Both the position numbers and the translations under genes were made by a program. A DNA stretch of 64,000 nt, taken from Micromussa lordhowensis. Its lineage: Eukaryota; Cnidaria; Anthozoa; Scleractinia; Lobophylliidae. The stretch spans positions 20,504,894-20,568,893 of the forward strand of contig OZ026604.1 of the NCBI GenBank assembly GCA_964020085.1, given 5' to 3'. Numbering within the stretch: the stretch's first letter is position 1; the number at the start of each line of letters is the position of its first letter. Under the pieces are notes generated by a model. It saw nothing but the letters and a program-made list of their open reading frames with translations. It was not told the DNA's origin and made no database searches. This document shows positions 22,770 to 33,555 of the stretch, piece after piece.

Positions 22770-25700
22770 GATATTGCCTGCAGAGTGAAAACACATTATT
22801 ACATCACATTTGTATTGAGAAATTGAGACTAAAATTCAGAATACCGTGGAAGTTAAAGTTGCATTCCCTATCGTACAAGTGAATGAGCTCGTTTAATTTG
22901 CTTTCTCACCATTTCCACACTGTGAACTGTCCTTCTATCTTCCTTCAAATAATTTATCGCCGTGATGCCAAGTAGCAGAGCCTCGCTATCCTGTTATTTA
23001 TCCCCGCTTGTAGCATATCACGAAAAATAGACCTTTGAAATAAATAAGATAGATGGCGTTATGCCATCTGCTTTTTGTAGTCAAGTTAGTTGATTTAACG
23101 ACTGAGTTTCGTAATTAAATGCATGAACTGAAAGCAAATATAACTCGTTTTTTTTAAGGCGTTAAATTTCGCAATGATCAAGAAAAATAGCCCGGAAATA
23201 ATTACAATAAAGATCTCTGTTGGAATAAATGATGACAAATAGCCCATTACTTTAATTTTGCGATGATAACTTGCGCACGGAGGAAAATTACCTTTTTTGT
23301 ACATGGCCGCTATAGACATATTAAGTCTCCTCGTTATAACAAACTAGCTAGACCCGCATCTTATCAAATTAGTACTACTTCCCGTCGTAGTTTTATAGTA
23401 TTGACTGTTGCAAGAGTATTCACAACTATATTTTATTTTTTTGGACTTCAAGTAGTGATGTTGAATTTTCAATGATTGACAAAATCGTTAATTGTTACCT
23501 CCGCTCAACGTTAATAATAACTGCGGCAATTTATTATAATTTTATTGCTGGTTACGACTTCAATAAATATTGTTTCACAAGGTCTTATAGTTTCTTTTCT
23601 TTTGATATTTCGTGTCAGTTGTTCATTGGCTTATTGAAGATGTATTCAGTAGATAAAATAAATATTTTAACTGGAGTTACCTATAAGCAATATCGAAATG
23701 GCAATCGATTGGACATGATTAAAACAATTCTCCTAACAGGCTAGGAGGCATTTCTTTAAGTGCTTGTTCTGAGAATTTGATAGTTATTCAAGGTATTGCC
23801 GCCTGATTCAGGGTTTCCTTTTTTCGTCACCGGTATAGCTTGATAATGAATGTGTAGTTTGGTAGTGTTTAAAATGAGCTGTGTTACAATATTTTTCTTA
23901 CTATACGAATCTTATTTGAGCTGAGAGGTTTCTATAAGGTAAGTTTCCTTCGAATTACGATTTACAATCAGGTCTCAAAATAGTATGACACTTCACGCTC
24001 TTGACTATGGATATTGATTTTGGAAACATGCAGTTGTGCACGCTCATTGATTCATTAGGAATTCCTTTCTTTAGTGATCATGGGAATTAAATTATCCAGT
24101 AGTATTTCTAAATTTTCCTGGAAACAATATGGAAACCAGAGGACGTTGCCATTATGTCGACGACCTCCAGCCACTGCACTCGAATGGCTGATAGTGTACG
24201 AGTAGCTAAGCCAATCAGATTGCAGCATTTTCAGTAATATGCTAGTAGTATAATTCTACTAATACTCAATAGTTTTTTTTTTTTAAGGTAGAGGAGCATC
24301 AAATAAAGTATGTTAAACCGAAAATAAATAGGGATAGCTAAGAATGAGAAAGAGTAAAGTGGATTACGAAAGGTCCCATTGAGACAATGGACAAAGTTTT
24401 TCACGATGCTCCGTCCGTGAACGTCTTCAAGGAAAAGTTGATCTGTGAACAACATTGATTCATGATGTTGATGGTTGAAAGAAAATGTAACGATCTGCTA
24501 ATGAGGTGTGCTCATTTCGAATTTGGAAATCAGTTGTGCCTTAATGACTGCAGTTGTTTGAAAAAAAAATAAAACAAGGAAATCACAGAATGAGTTGTCA
24601 TTCAAGAAAATATCGTTAAGGCCTTGATTGTTTCTGAAAATCAGGATCGTGTGGTTGCATTCTCGAGTTAACGATCAGCGATGTTGGACCTCATTTCTAA
24701 TGGGTGAAAACGCGTTTAATCTACCGTTGATCAATTTTATGCCCTGAAAGGTGCAACTTATATCCTATTATTTAGGAAAATCCCCTGGGGACATGGGCAT
24801 GGAAACAGCGGCGAACTGGAAAAGTAATCTGACTGGATTGTCCTATGTTGATTGCATGAAAAGAAAAAATCTTCGCTATGATTGGTTTGCATCTGTGGTA
24901 CACGCATTTTGAACGCGAAAACATGGAAGGGAATTCAGTTTTAGAAAAGTGTTCCAGTATACCATGCTGCTGCAATTTTATCGATAGGACAGTGTTGCAG
25001 ATCTTGTTGCCAATACAACAAATGCCATTGCCAAGCAAAGCTTCTCAGGTCGTTGCTTGCTCCTTATTTATAGCGTAATGCAAATAACGTTAATTTATTG
25101 CCATTGTTACTTCTCCTGGGTGAAACGCTATTAGTAGAGAAAAACGTTGCCTCGCTTCCCCCACCCTCACGGCTTTATCACAACTCATTTAAACTCGACT
25201 CCTGATATTTTCAATGCAGTGCAATGCAATGCCAAATACAGCGTCTTTTCCCGCGCCATGGTCAGAACCCAGGCCCCCCGGCACAATGGTTGGTCACCAC
25301 TTACGCTATATTGAAATAAAAATACAATTCTTTCTTGTTTTCCATGCTTCTCTTTATTCCATGTGTTAACTGCCGTCTAGGGTAGTTTGCACACTTTGTG
25401 TTGCTTTCTGCTTACTGTTGTGACCTTATGTCAGTGGATGGTTCAAGGGTTACCCTTGCATACAGTAACTTTATTATTTTTTAAAGTTACCTTTAGCTTT
25501 CTTCATCGATTTTGTTTATTTTGGAATTATTATCAGCGGTTTCTAACTCCCTCCCTTACGGTATCTCCCAAAGTCGATCAAAATCTAAATCCTCCTCACA
25601 CTAAATGGATACGATATTGTTTAGTCTTCAGTACCTCTCAGGCTAACGTCCAAATTTTATACATTACTATATGTAAGGAGATTCACTATAATGATCTTTA

Positions 25701-25770
25701 CACTTCTTTTGACACTGTCACGGTTTTAAGATGTTATAGAATTGAAGAAACTGCGTAGCGTCCTGTAAAC
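22770..25770. other. No gene seen
   Basis: AT-rich intergenic sequence between the 5' end of the D8C gene and the 3' end of IRF-a. ORFs here (for example 23472-23744 and 25387-25758) show no motif, and I could not place splice-framed exons. Confidence 0.5.
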
Positions 25771-25771
25771 T

Positions 25772-25963
25772 TACAAGTAGAGGTAAAATATTTTTGAAAG
25801 ACGCTTACTAGCATTTTCAAAACGGCACACGCATGCAAATAACTATCTCGTTATTTTACGTGGCAGTTTTAACACCCTGATAAAGGCAGTAATGCCGAAA
25901 CGTCGGTTGTTTTATACCGCCATTAAGTGTCTTTCAAAAATATTTTACCTCTACTTTTAATAT
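25772..25963. mobile_element. Inverted-repeat element with hammerhead-like relic (Penelope-like end?)
   Basis: AAGTAGAGGTAAAATATTTT at the left is mirrored at 25935-25963. Between them, 25875-25905 reads CCTGATAAAGGCAGTAATGC then CGAAACGTCGG. This fits hammerhead stem II (GGC/GCC) with GAAAC and GUC, but the core G8 is changed to A. Such motifs are known at ends of Penelope-like elements. It lies about 40 bp beyond the IRF-a stop codon. Confidence 0.55.
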
Positions 25964-26003
25964 GTTATGGCGACTGTGCTGCAAAGCTTGCACAGTCTTT
26001 TTT

Positions 26004-29000
26004 CTATTCACTGTTCTCGGCCGTTCCTTCTGAGGAATTGTTTTCCTCGTCAACACTTTCCTCTGCAGAGTTTTCCTCTTCGGGTTTCTCGACATGTTGG
26101 TCCACTGCCATAGCATTCCAAGCCAACAAGAACCAAGATGTGTAAGACAATGGGAACGTCTCTACAAATAAAGAAGAAAACACTGTAAGAAAATTTCCCG
26201 GCTTCAAGATGTCAGTGGCATTACTCGAAAAAGCTGCGCAAACTCTCGTTTACGACTCGTGTTCCCCCAGCATTGTTGTAAAAAACTTTCACTCGGTCTC
26301 TCTGTTAAGATAGATGAATACGAAAAGTGTTTTGCATTTCCTAAGACAGCTATGGTTCGACTGAAACGTGATAGCTGAGATTACAGCAGAGGTAGCAGGC
26401 CAAACTTGAAAGTCGATTTAATCAAGAATACAATAAGGGAAAAATATTTGGACCATGTTCGATATTTAAACTCTGACCTACCTTTGGATTTTCCCAGCAC
26501 AAGTGTTTCAAATGCTGGGTAGGCTGCGTTTGGACGAGCTCGAGTAAACAATAAAGGTACTTCAGGCCTCGTGATAGTCTCTGGGGTCATCATCTCATCT
26601 ACCATCTGAGAATGGAATCATGATAACATTTATTGGGGAAGGTGCTTTTGAGCAACTTTGATACCGCAGTGAGAAGTGGGCAATGAGATAATAAACAATT
26701 ATTGGATGAGGTTGAGCATGATATCATGAATTATCAAACCGAGGTCTGTGTTATAATTCATGATATCATGCGAAAACCGAATTCAATAATTGTTTTATTA
26801 TACATTTACACATATAATGCATCCTCAGAAACAGAAGCGAAGCGTTCAGCCATTCTGTTTCTGAGGAGAACACTCCAAGGGGCTTAGTAACCAGGCAGAC
26901 GTTGAACTTGACATGATAAATGCAATATCTGTAGCAGATATTGCATTTATCATGTCAAGTTCACAAGCTATTGTGAATTGATTGAATGCTCTCGACCAAT
27001 CAGATTTTTCATAGTGAGTCTGATGTATAATAATGTGACTTGTATGTCGTTATTACTCGTTTTTCAACAGGTCGAAAAAAAAAATGAAATAGGGTATCTT
27101 TTTGAGTTAAATTTAGACGCTTTTGAGTGCTGTAAGAATTTTGACCTGTAAAGTTCTGAAAGCTTCCACTAATCCGATCAAAAAGCGGGAATCAAATAGG
27201 CCCCGGCGAATTTAATTTGTCCATGTTGACCAATTCTATATATATATTTTTCAAACTTGACCCACTTGTGGCGCTCAGACAACATTACAAAAACATGAAC
27301 ATATTTAGCAAGCTATATGTCCATGAATTCACTACAAACCTGAACTATTTCTTTGTCTGTCATATCGAATGCGTCAGTTCCTGGATAACGAAAACAAAAT
27401 CTGAATTAATGTCTTAGTTTGATAATAGCCTCAAAGCCCGAGGGGTTCAGAAACTTCAGAAACCTAGTTACTGCACGAATGCATTTTAATGCGAAATTAA
27501 GTTTACGGCGGGTGTCAATATTTCTTAGAGGGCAGCCCCAACAGAACGTTTTGTATAGCAGCCTCGTTGCCACCAATTCAGGCGCGCAGCGCGAGCGAGG
27601 AACTGGATACATATAGGGAGAGACCAAAGGTCAGTCTGTGACATGACAGATTCGTAACGTCACGAGTTCGTGGAAAGCGATAAATCTGTCTAAGATGTAA
27701 ATTGATTGTGAGGCATTTCTTGGAATGATTTGCCATCCAGTTTACACAACTGATCCACACCATCTGATCTGATATTGACTTAACAATATATTGATAATGT
27801 TAGGAGGACATTTCTTTTGATCGTTGCTTTTACACATCTCGTCTTGTGTTACAATGGCTTTCACCGTTGTCATTTTTTCCAAGCCTTTAGAGTTGGCGAG
27901 GAAACGAACAAAAATAGAACATGCTCTCACTTTCTCATTTTTTGCATATTTTTAAAGTAAATAAACACCCCCTGTAGTCTTGTTCCATTTCGACTTCTTA
28001 AAATATCGTAAACACTATGTCTCAGAAATATTTATATTGAAGGTTTTCGCTTGCGAATCGCTCTTAGCACCAAACCTGGAATAATTTATTTTTATTGGAT
28101 TTACGGCTTGCAAGTCTTCCTGTTTGGTAAGACAAACATTGCCCATGGCAGAACCTCCTTAAAATTTCCTGCAGGACGTTGAGAAACACGATAAAATTAA
28201 AAATCGACGCGACTTACTCCTTGTCCAGTTAATGTGAGAAAAGTATTGGTTTTTACGTGAATTTGGACTAAGCGGCTTGCTTTAATTGAGAAGAAGCGCC
28301 GGAGAAAATCGATCTTTGACGACGTTTGAAACTTATGCGAATTTTCTAGGAAGTTAATATATCCTGTTTGGCCAGCCGTCATAAGACCCATCACCAAAGT
28401 AACGACAATAATTAATACAATCAGGGTGTGTAGAAACGCTTGGTTTGCACTTTTTTGTGGTAAGGAACTAAATTTACCAAGTAGGCAATTTTTGTTAATT
28501 TTGTCAGGTACTTTCCCTTTGGCGAGCTCAAACAAATAGTAACCACGCCTATACATCGGCGACGGCGAGGACGACGCCTATTAGAAAACGCATTTTTGTT
28601 GAACTTCGAAATTTCGCAGTTATCGCGATCTGTTTAGTATTTCTGTCGGTACGAATAATTTCAGCTCCAAAAAGAAATATGGGGGGGAGGGGGGACCCTA
28701 GTTGTAGCGGATCGCCGTCTTAAAAACACTCGGACTTTAGTCACGGTTCAAGAGAACGGCTACAAAATGTACAAAGTTGCAAAAGAAAGCGCACGTGGAG
28801 ATCCGTTGTTCTGCTCATAAACCTTTTTTTGGCAACGATCTCATTGCCTTTGTCGCCGTGTTTTGCTACGAGAGCAGCAAACTTGGAAATCCATGCATTG
28901 AAATTGTAACAAGCGCAAGAAAGTCTTTGAAGATTATTCTCCAAGCTGTTGGTAACTGGCCGCCCCTTCCTCATCCCCCTTAGTTACCTCTTTCCAAGAA

Positions 29001-29481
29001 AACCAGTTTGTTTTTAATATCGGAAAGTGTGGAATCTCAATCAGCTGTGAAAATTTTTTTTTTCAAACTTACCTTTTTCGTCCTTCTCAAGCGCATTAAG
29101 CCCATTCTTTGCCTTGTCGCTGCTTTTCAAACTGTAGATCTTATACCTCTTGGGCCCTCGAGGGGAGCTTTCGTCGCGAACTTCGATTTCTTTGAAATCG
29201 TGTAGAGCGTTCAAGGTGCATCTAAAGTTTGTTTTCCACTTGATGGGATCAGGTCGGTGTTTCGGATTGTACTTTCCAGAGTAAATAGCCCACTGGCGAA
29301 ATATTTCAACATCATTGATATTCCAGTTTTTGTGCGATCCGTGAATCCAGGGGATTTTAAACAGTCCTCGTTCTCGATCAATCCATTGCACCCCTCTGAT
29401 TTCGTCGGTGTCCAGTTTTTCAATCAACCAGTCTTTAAAGCGCAATCGCTTCTTTCCCGAACGTTTGCTGTAATCGTGCAT
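26004..29481 (-). CDS. Interferon regulatory factor IRF-a (243 aa)
   Basis: Four coding exons: 29481-29073, 27380-27340, 26605-26482, 26161-26004. The total is 732 bases in frame. Exon 1 is a full IRF DNA-binding domain (residues about 10-125) with the tryptophan repeat: FKDWLIE, VQWID, IPWIHGSHKNW, RQWAIYSG, then WKTNFRCTLNAL, the recognition helix with the Arg, Cys and Asn used in DNA contact. Exons 2-3 encode TDKEIVQ-LVDEMMTP and RARPNAAYPAFETL. Exon 4 encodes WFLLAWNAMAVDQHVEKP and an acidic end. No IRF-association domain is recognised. A 5' acceptor (CGATTTTGCAG, exon from 29529) implies an upstream noncoding exon, near the kappaB site at 30485. It is the closest paralog of IRF-b, and introns share sequence too. 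Probable nuclear immune regulator. Confidence 0.88.
26904..26962. repeat. Perfect 28-bp-arm hairpin in an IRF-a intron
   Basis: GAACTTGACATGATAAATGC plus AATATCTG, loop TAG, then the exact complement. A second, weaker inverted pair (ATCATGAATTAT / ATAATTCATGATATCAT) lies at 26717-26771, so 26.7-27.0 kb may be one MITE. Confidence 0.9.
28558..28862. mobile_element. Decayed MITE related to 12462-12826
   Basis: Shares CGGCGACGGCGAGGACGACG, AATTTCGCA, GATCTGTT, GGCTA-AAATGTACAAAG and CGCTCATAAACCTTTT-type words in the same order. In intron 1 of IRF-a. A G-run lies at 28681-28693. Confidence 0.65.
29073..29481 (-). CDS. IRF-a exon 1, DNA-binding domain
   Basis: The domain is contained in one exon, ending AAA G/GTAAGT (phase 1). 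About 80% of positions match IRF-b exon 1 by eye. The basic start HDYSKRSGKKRLRF is shared with IRF-b (HDNSKRSGKKRLRF), which supports ATG 29481 as the start. Confidence 0.9.
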
Positions 29482-29624
29482 GATTTCTCGTCGTTCTTTG
29501 CCTTGTAGAAATTATATGCGGCCAGTCAACTGCAAAATCGAATGTTAATGGGTCAAATCTCGATGTTCGTGAAGAACCTTGCTGTCTCCTTAGATCAAAC
29601 CGGAAGTTGCCTTTCGCCTAAACT

Positions 29625-29655
29625 GAAAGTAAAAGTAAACTTTGCTTTCGCTTTT
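29625..29655 (-). promoter_or_regulatory. ISRE-like/IRF-element cluster upstream of IRF-a
   Basis: GAAAGTAAAAGTAAAC at 29625-29640 and, on the other strand, AAAAGCGAAAGC at 29644-29655 fit the GAAANN repeat bound by IRF proteins. They lie about 150 bp upstream of the ATG, just upstream of the acceptor of exon 1 (29529). An auto- or cross-regulatory site is inferred, not shown. Confidence 0.5.
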
Positions 29656-30484
29656 AGTGGTGAATTGAATCGCGGACTCGATGCTTTGCTGCACTTGGCG
29701 GTGTAGACAGTGTTTTATAACTCTGGCAAATATGCGCTGTGACAATTCCCGCCTACTGATTAGGGGTTTTTCCCTCTTTGTGTTTGTTTATGTGCTCGAA
29801 TTTCATCTGTCTCTTGTCAAAATCAGTTGTTGTTCGACACAGTGCAATAAAGTAGATATTTAAATTTAAGATATTTACCCGAAACTCTATGCATTTTTTT
29901 GGTTTACATGGAGATATTTAACAGTGAATCTCGGTTTCAAATTCATGGCCATACTTGTATTTTTTTGCCTATTACAACCAGCTGTTTACGCTGGTTATAT
30001 TATCATGGTATAAATTATGCACTCCCTAAAGGGTTTTTTCCCTTTTCTAAGAACTCGTTTATTCAAGTCGAACGTATAGAGACATAATATAGACACGTAC
30101 GGAATACTGAGGGATGAATTATTTTCCAAATGCTAGGAGTGGTTTTATCATAATGTCTTTAAATTCCAGGTCTCAGCGATTCGGCTAAAACTGAGACAGA
30201 CTGAATATTTGGTATTTGCAAACTAAGCTCTTTTGTTGACTAATATAACATCATCAATAACTAAGATGATTCACATGTTTTGTTTCGTCGAAAACTGTTC
30301 ATGGCAAACGCTCCAAATCTCTATCGTTTCTATTTTCGATGAGAGAAAACCTCTTTACTTTAGTCGACGACAAAATGGTGTCCTTCGAAATATAAATTTA
30401 CATATAGACTTTCTAAAATTTCAAAATGCAAATACCTTATCATAGGAGCGACACTGTGAACAGTTGGGCGACGGCTCAAAGTCC

Positions 30485-30495
30485 GGGGAATCCCC
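30485..30495. promoter_or_regulatory. NF-kappaB-type site upstream of IRF-a
   Basis: GGGGAATCCCC is a perfect palindrome fitting GGGRNWYYCC. Surrounding sequence is homologous to the site at 43522 upstream of IRF-b (shared ATCCGGGGAATCCCC-like context, then CTATGATAA on the minus strand and GCGATCGGG on the distal side). Confidence 0.7.
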
Positions 30496-31245
30496 AAGAA
30501 ATTGAAAGTTTACGCACACCAACAGTATGCTCTCAACTTGTGTTTCTTTTTTTGTTACTCCGCACCTCTAAATCCTAGGAGTAGAGCGATTGTTTTGCTC
30601 GCGATCGGGACTTTTATGTCTTTGATGAAGGTTAGATCCACACCGACTGGTTTGGAACAATGCCTACATTGTCGTCTAATAAAATTTTTTTCACGCTGAC
30701 CTTTTGCGGTCACAAAACCTCCGATGCCATATTGTTTTTTAATCACCCACTTTACGTATCTTGATATCTGCCTCGACACATCAGCCTGAATTCAAAAATA
30801 GTGAATTGGATTGTTGCTTTTAAAACAAGGCAGATTAAAAATAAGAAATCCAGAATGATTGTGTTCAGATAGTTTAATATCCTTCGTGCCATTCATGTCT
30901 TCGGTTGACTAAGCCTAAAGTATAGTCGACCTTTCATCTTTTTAGTTGAATTGAATAAATGAACATTCCCTGGCATTGCCTTTCAGCAGGGCTCAACTAA
31001 TATCCAGGATTGTGGTCGCTTGACTTTTGCAAAACACATTTATAATCTAATATGCGATATCTGTATTTTCAGCACTGAACCAGGCTACATTTTGTCACGA
31101 AACACATTTTCAGGAACAATCCGGTCATTTCAGAGGCACATAAGAAGTATGTTCTGTTTTGGGGTTGGGGCGAGCTCCTTTAAAACGCGCCGGATTTGTA
31201 ATTTCATATTTTAAAAATATTGAGTGTCAAAATTATTTACATGTA

Positions 31246-31350
31246 GTCTCCTCCGCAGCGGTTATTAGGGTCGTCACGCAACGCTTCTCCCACGCCGTTA
31301 GTGGTGGAGAAGCGTTGCGTGACCACCCTAATAACGGCTGCGGAGGAGAC
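31246..31350. mobile_element. Foldback MITE, TA flanks
   Basis: Arms of about 45 bp: GTCTCCTCCGCAGCGGTTAT continuing to ACGCAACGCTTCTCC, then the complement. TA at 31244-31245 and 31351-31352. A solo end is at 17325-17371. Confidence 0.9.
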
Positions 31351-31359
31351 TAAAAATTA

Positions 31360-33040
31360 TTTGGCTCCCCATAGTTTTACCACCGCAGAGTGAATCATTG
31401 GATTTTCACTTGGCAGACTTGTAATAACTATTAACTTTCGTTGGAGCGCGCAGTTGTTTGGACATTCTTATTCTAGACTAAAAGCCACGATTTTATCAGA
31501 GAATGACTGTAATAAAACACTACTTCGTCACTGCTTATTACATGTACATTTGATAAGGTTGAGAGAAGTCGGTTAAAGAACAAAAGTAAAACAAGCCTTC
31601 AAGTGTAACACTAGCGCGCAGAACGTGAAAAATGATTTCCCTTCGTGGAGCCCGACCTAATTAAGGAATGTGACTGATACTGAAAGTAATTATGACAATT
31701 TTTTCTCAATAAAATACCTACTAACTACTTAAGGTAACTACTTTAATCAGTAAACATTGCAAAATATTTTATGCTACAAAATATTGATATTGTTGTGGGA
31801 TTGTTAAAACGGGGAATCCCCTAGTTAAATTGATTTTTTGTTTACTGCTAAGCTAATCATTTCTCGTGGAAACTTGCGTTGTCTGCACATTTTTAAATAT
31901 ATATATTTTCAATAATTTAAGCCTTAATTTAAGTATTCCTAGTTTCGCTGCGAAAAACGTTCTACAATAAATATACTCAAGACAAACGCTGACCGATTTG
32001 CCAGGCGATTCAGAGATAATGATCAATATTTAAACCGTATTCAAGTTCAGTACAGGAAAACGTTTTCTCTTAAAAATTAGCATCAACTAAAAATGGGGAT
32101 AATTCTTTAGTTGTACAATTAAAATTTTAATCTGGATTAAAATGCAAACGATTCTTTTTCTGCTGACAAGGCACTTTCTTACAATATGGCGAAAATCCAC
32201 TCCTTTGTATAGGAAACTCTAAGACGATTTTGCTCAACCGCAATGCAATCCGTTGATCTAGAAGCTAAGCTCAACTTAACTCAGTTCTATGTCGCCGACT
32301 ATTTGTAATCCACTAACGATGCAGTTTTGTTTTCGGGATTCAATTCGAATGACACTGACGATGTTACGCTTTTTCCGATTTTTTTTATTTCATTCAGACA
32401 CAAAATAAGCCTCCTCACTCGATTTATCATGCCGAATTTAGCAAATACATACGTTGCAAACTCATGAAAATATATATAGGACCCCAAACTTGTCAATTTG
32501 TACACAGAAATGTATGTCAGGGGGGCAAACGTTGCCCTTGGCATACATTTCTTTCTAAAACTGGTAAATATTTTAGTTCGTGAGTTTGCAATATATAGAT
32601 TTTTATGGAACTAAACTAAACTCAATTTGAAACTACTAAATTTGGCATGATAAATTGATCTATCAAAATTGATTTATGTATGTATGAAAGATACGAAAAT
32701 TATAATTTCAATACTGCTTACATCGTCAAAATGGTCCAATCCGTAAACTATTTTGTCAAGTTTAGATTGCAAAATCGCGCCGTTGAAGTGTTTTTATGCC
32801 TTTCTCCCTCCACCAGAAAGAATAATCATAACTTTAGATGCTTTACCCGAGCTGTTCATTTATTATAAAATCATTTTCAAAATTATGTACCTCAAGAAAA
32901 TCATAGCGAGCCATTAAAGGTGAGGGCACAAAACCGCCAAAGCAGAATGATGAAAAACATGGTGACGCCCCACCCGAGGGAAATGCAGCCCCTCAAAGAG
33001 TTCTATCAACATTAAAATGCTTAACAACAACATACAACTA
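31360..33040. other. No gene seen; one more kappaB palindrome
   Basis: AT-rich stretch upstream of IRF-a and downstream of IRF-b. It holds GGGGAATCCCC at 31811-31821. ORF 32299-32544 has no motif. No exons recognised. Confidence 0.5.
31811..31821. promoter_or_regulatory. NF-kappaB-type site, distal to IRF-a
   Basis: A second exact GGGGAATCCCC, followed by TAGTTAAATTG, similar to TAGAATTGTAC after the IRF-b site. About 2.3 kb upstream of the IRF-a ATG. Confidence 0.55.
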
Positions 33041-33104
33041 TATAAATGAGAACTGCTGTCTTGCAAATCAGTTCGAGAAGCTATGGAAGAAGAGTAATTG
33101 TGGT

Positions 33105-33215
33105 CTATACAACTGGTTGTTCCAGTCTGGTGGCCATAGGATTTGCACGAGGAAAGGAAGAGATCTTTAAGTCAGGTAGGTATCTGCGTAAAATAAACGA
33201 CATCGTAGGGCATCC
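33105..33215 (-). pseudogene. Third bZIP-gene fragment
   Basis: About 110 bp match 4860-4960 (GGTGGCCATAGGATTT, GAGGAAAGGAAGAGATCTTT, GTAGGTATCTGCG, GACATCGTAGGGCA), i.e. the N-terminal part of the bZIP copies. No basic region or zipper follows. It has inserted between IRF-b and IRF-a without visible repeat flanks. Confidence 0.8.
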
Positions 33216-33555
33216 AAATTGCCAAGGTTACGCTTACGCTATGAAACAGCTTGCACTATTACCAATTCTTACTTATGCATATACTTATACTAATACCTAA
33301 AATATGGGAGGTTAGGCAGAAGCTAAATCAGTTACTTGACCGAAGCGCATTAGTCTTGGTATGCATGAGCATATTAAATTTCCTGTGATTGATGAGGTTG
33401 ATTGTACTTGATTAATCCTCTGTAGGATCGAATTCTTCACAGCGATGTTTTCAAACTAGCACTTGAGAGTTCCTTATCGTTACTTTGCTTTAAAGGACCC
33501 TGTTGACGACATCTCCTTAGTGGAGTCTGGTTTTAAGGGAAGGGAAGCTGCGTTA

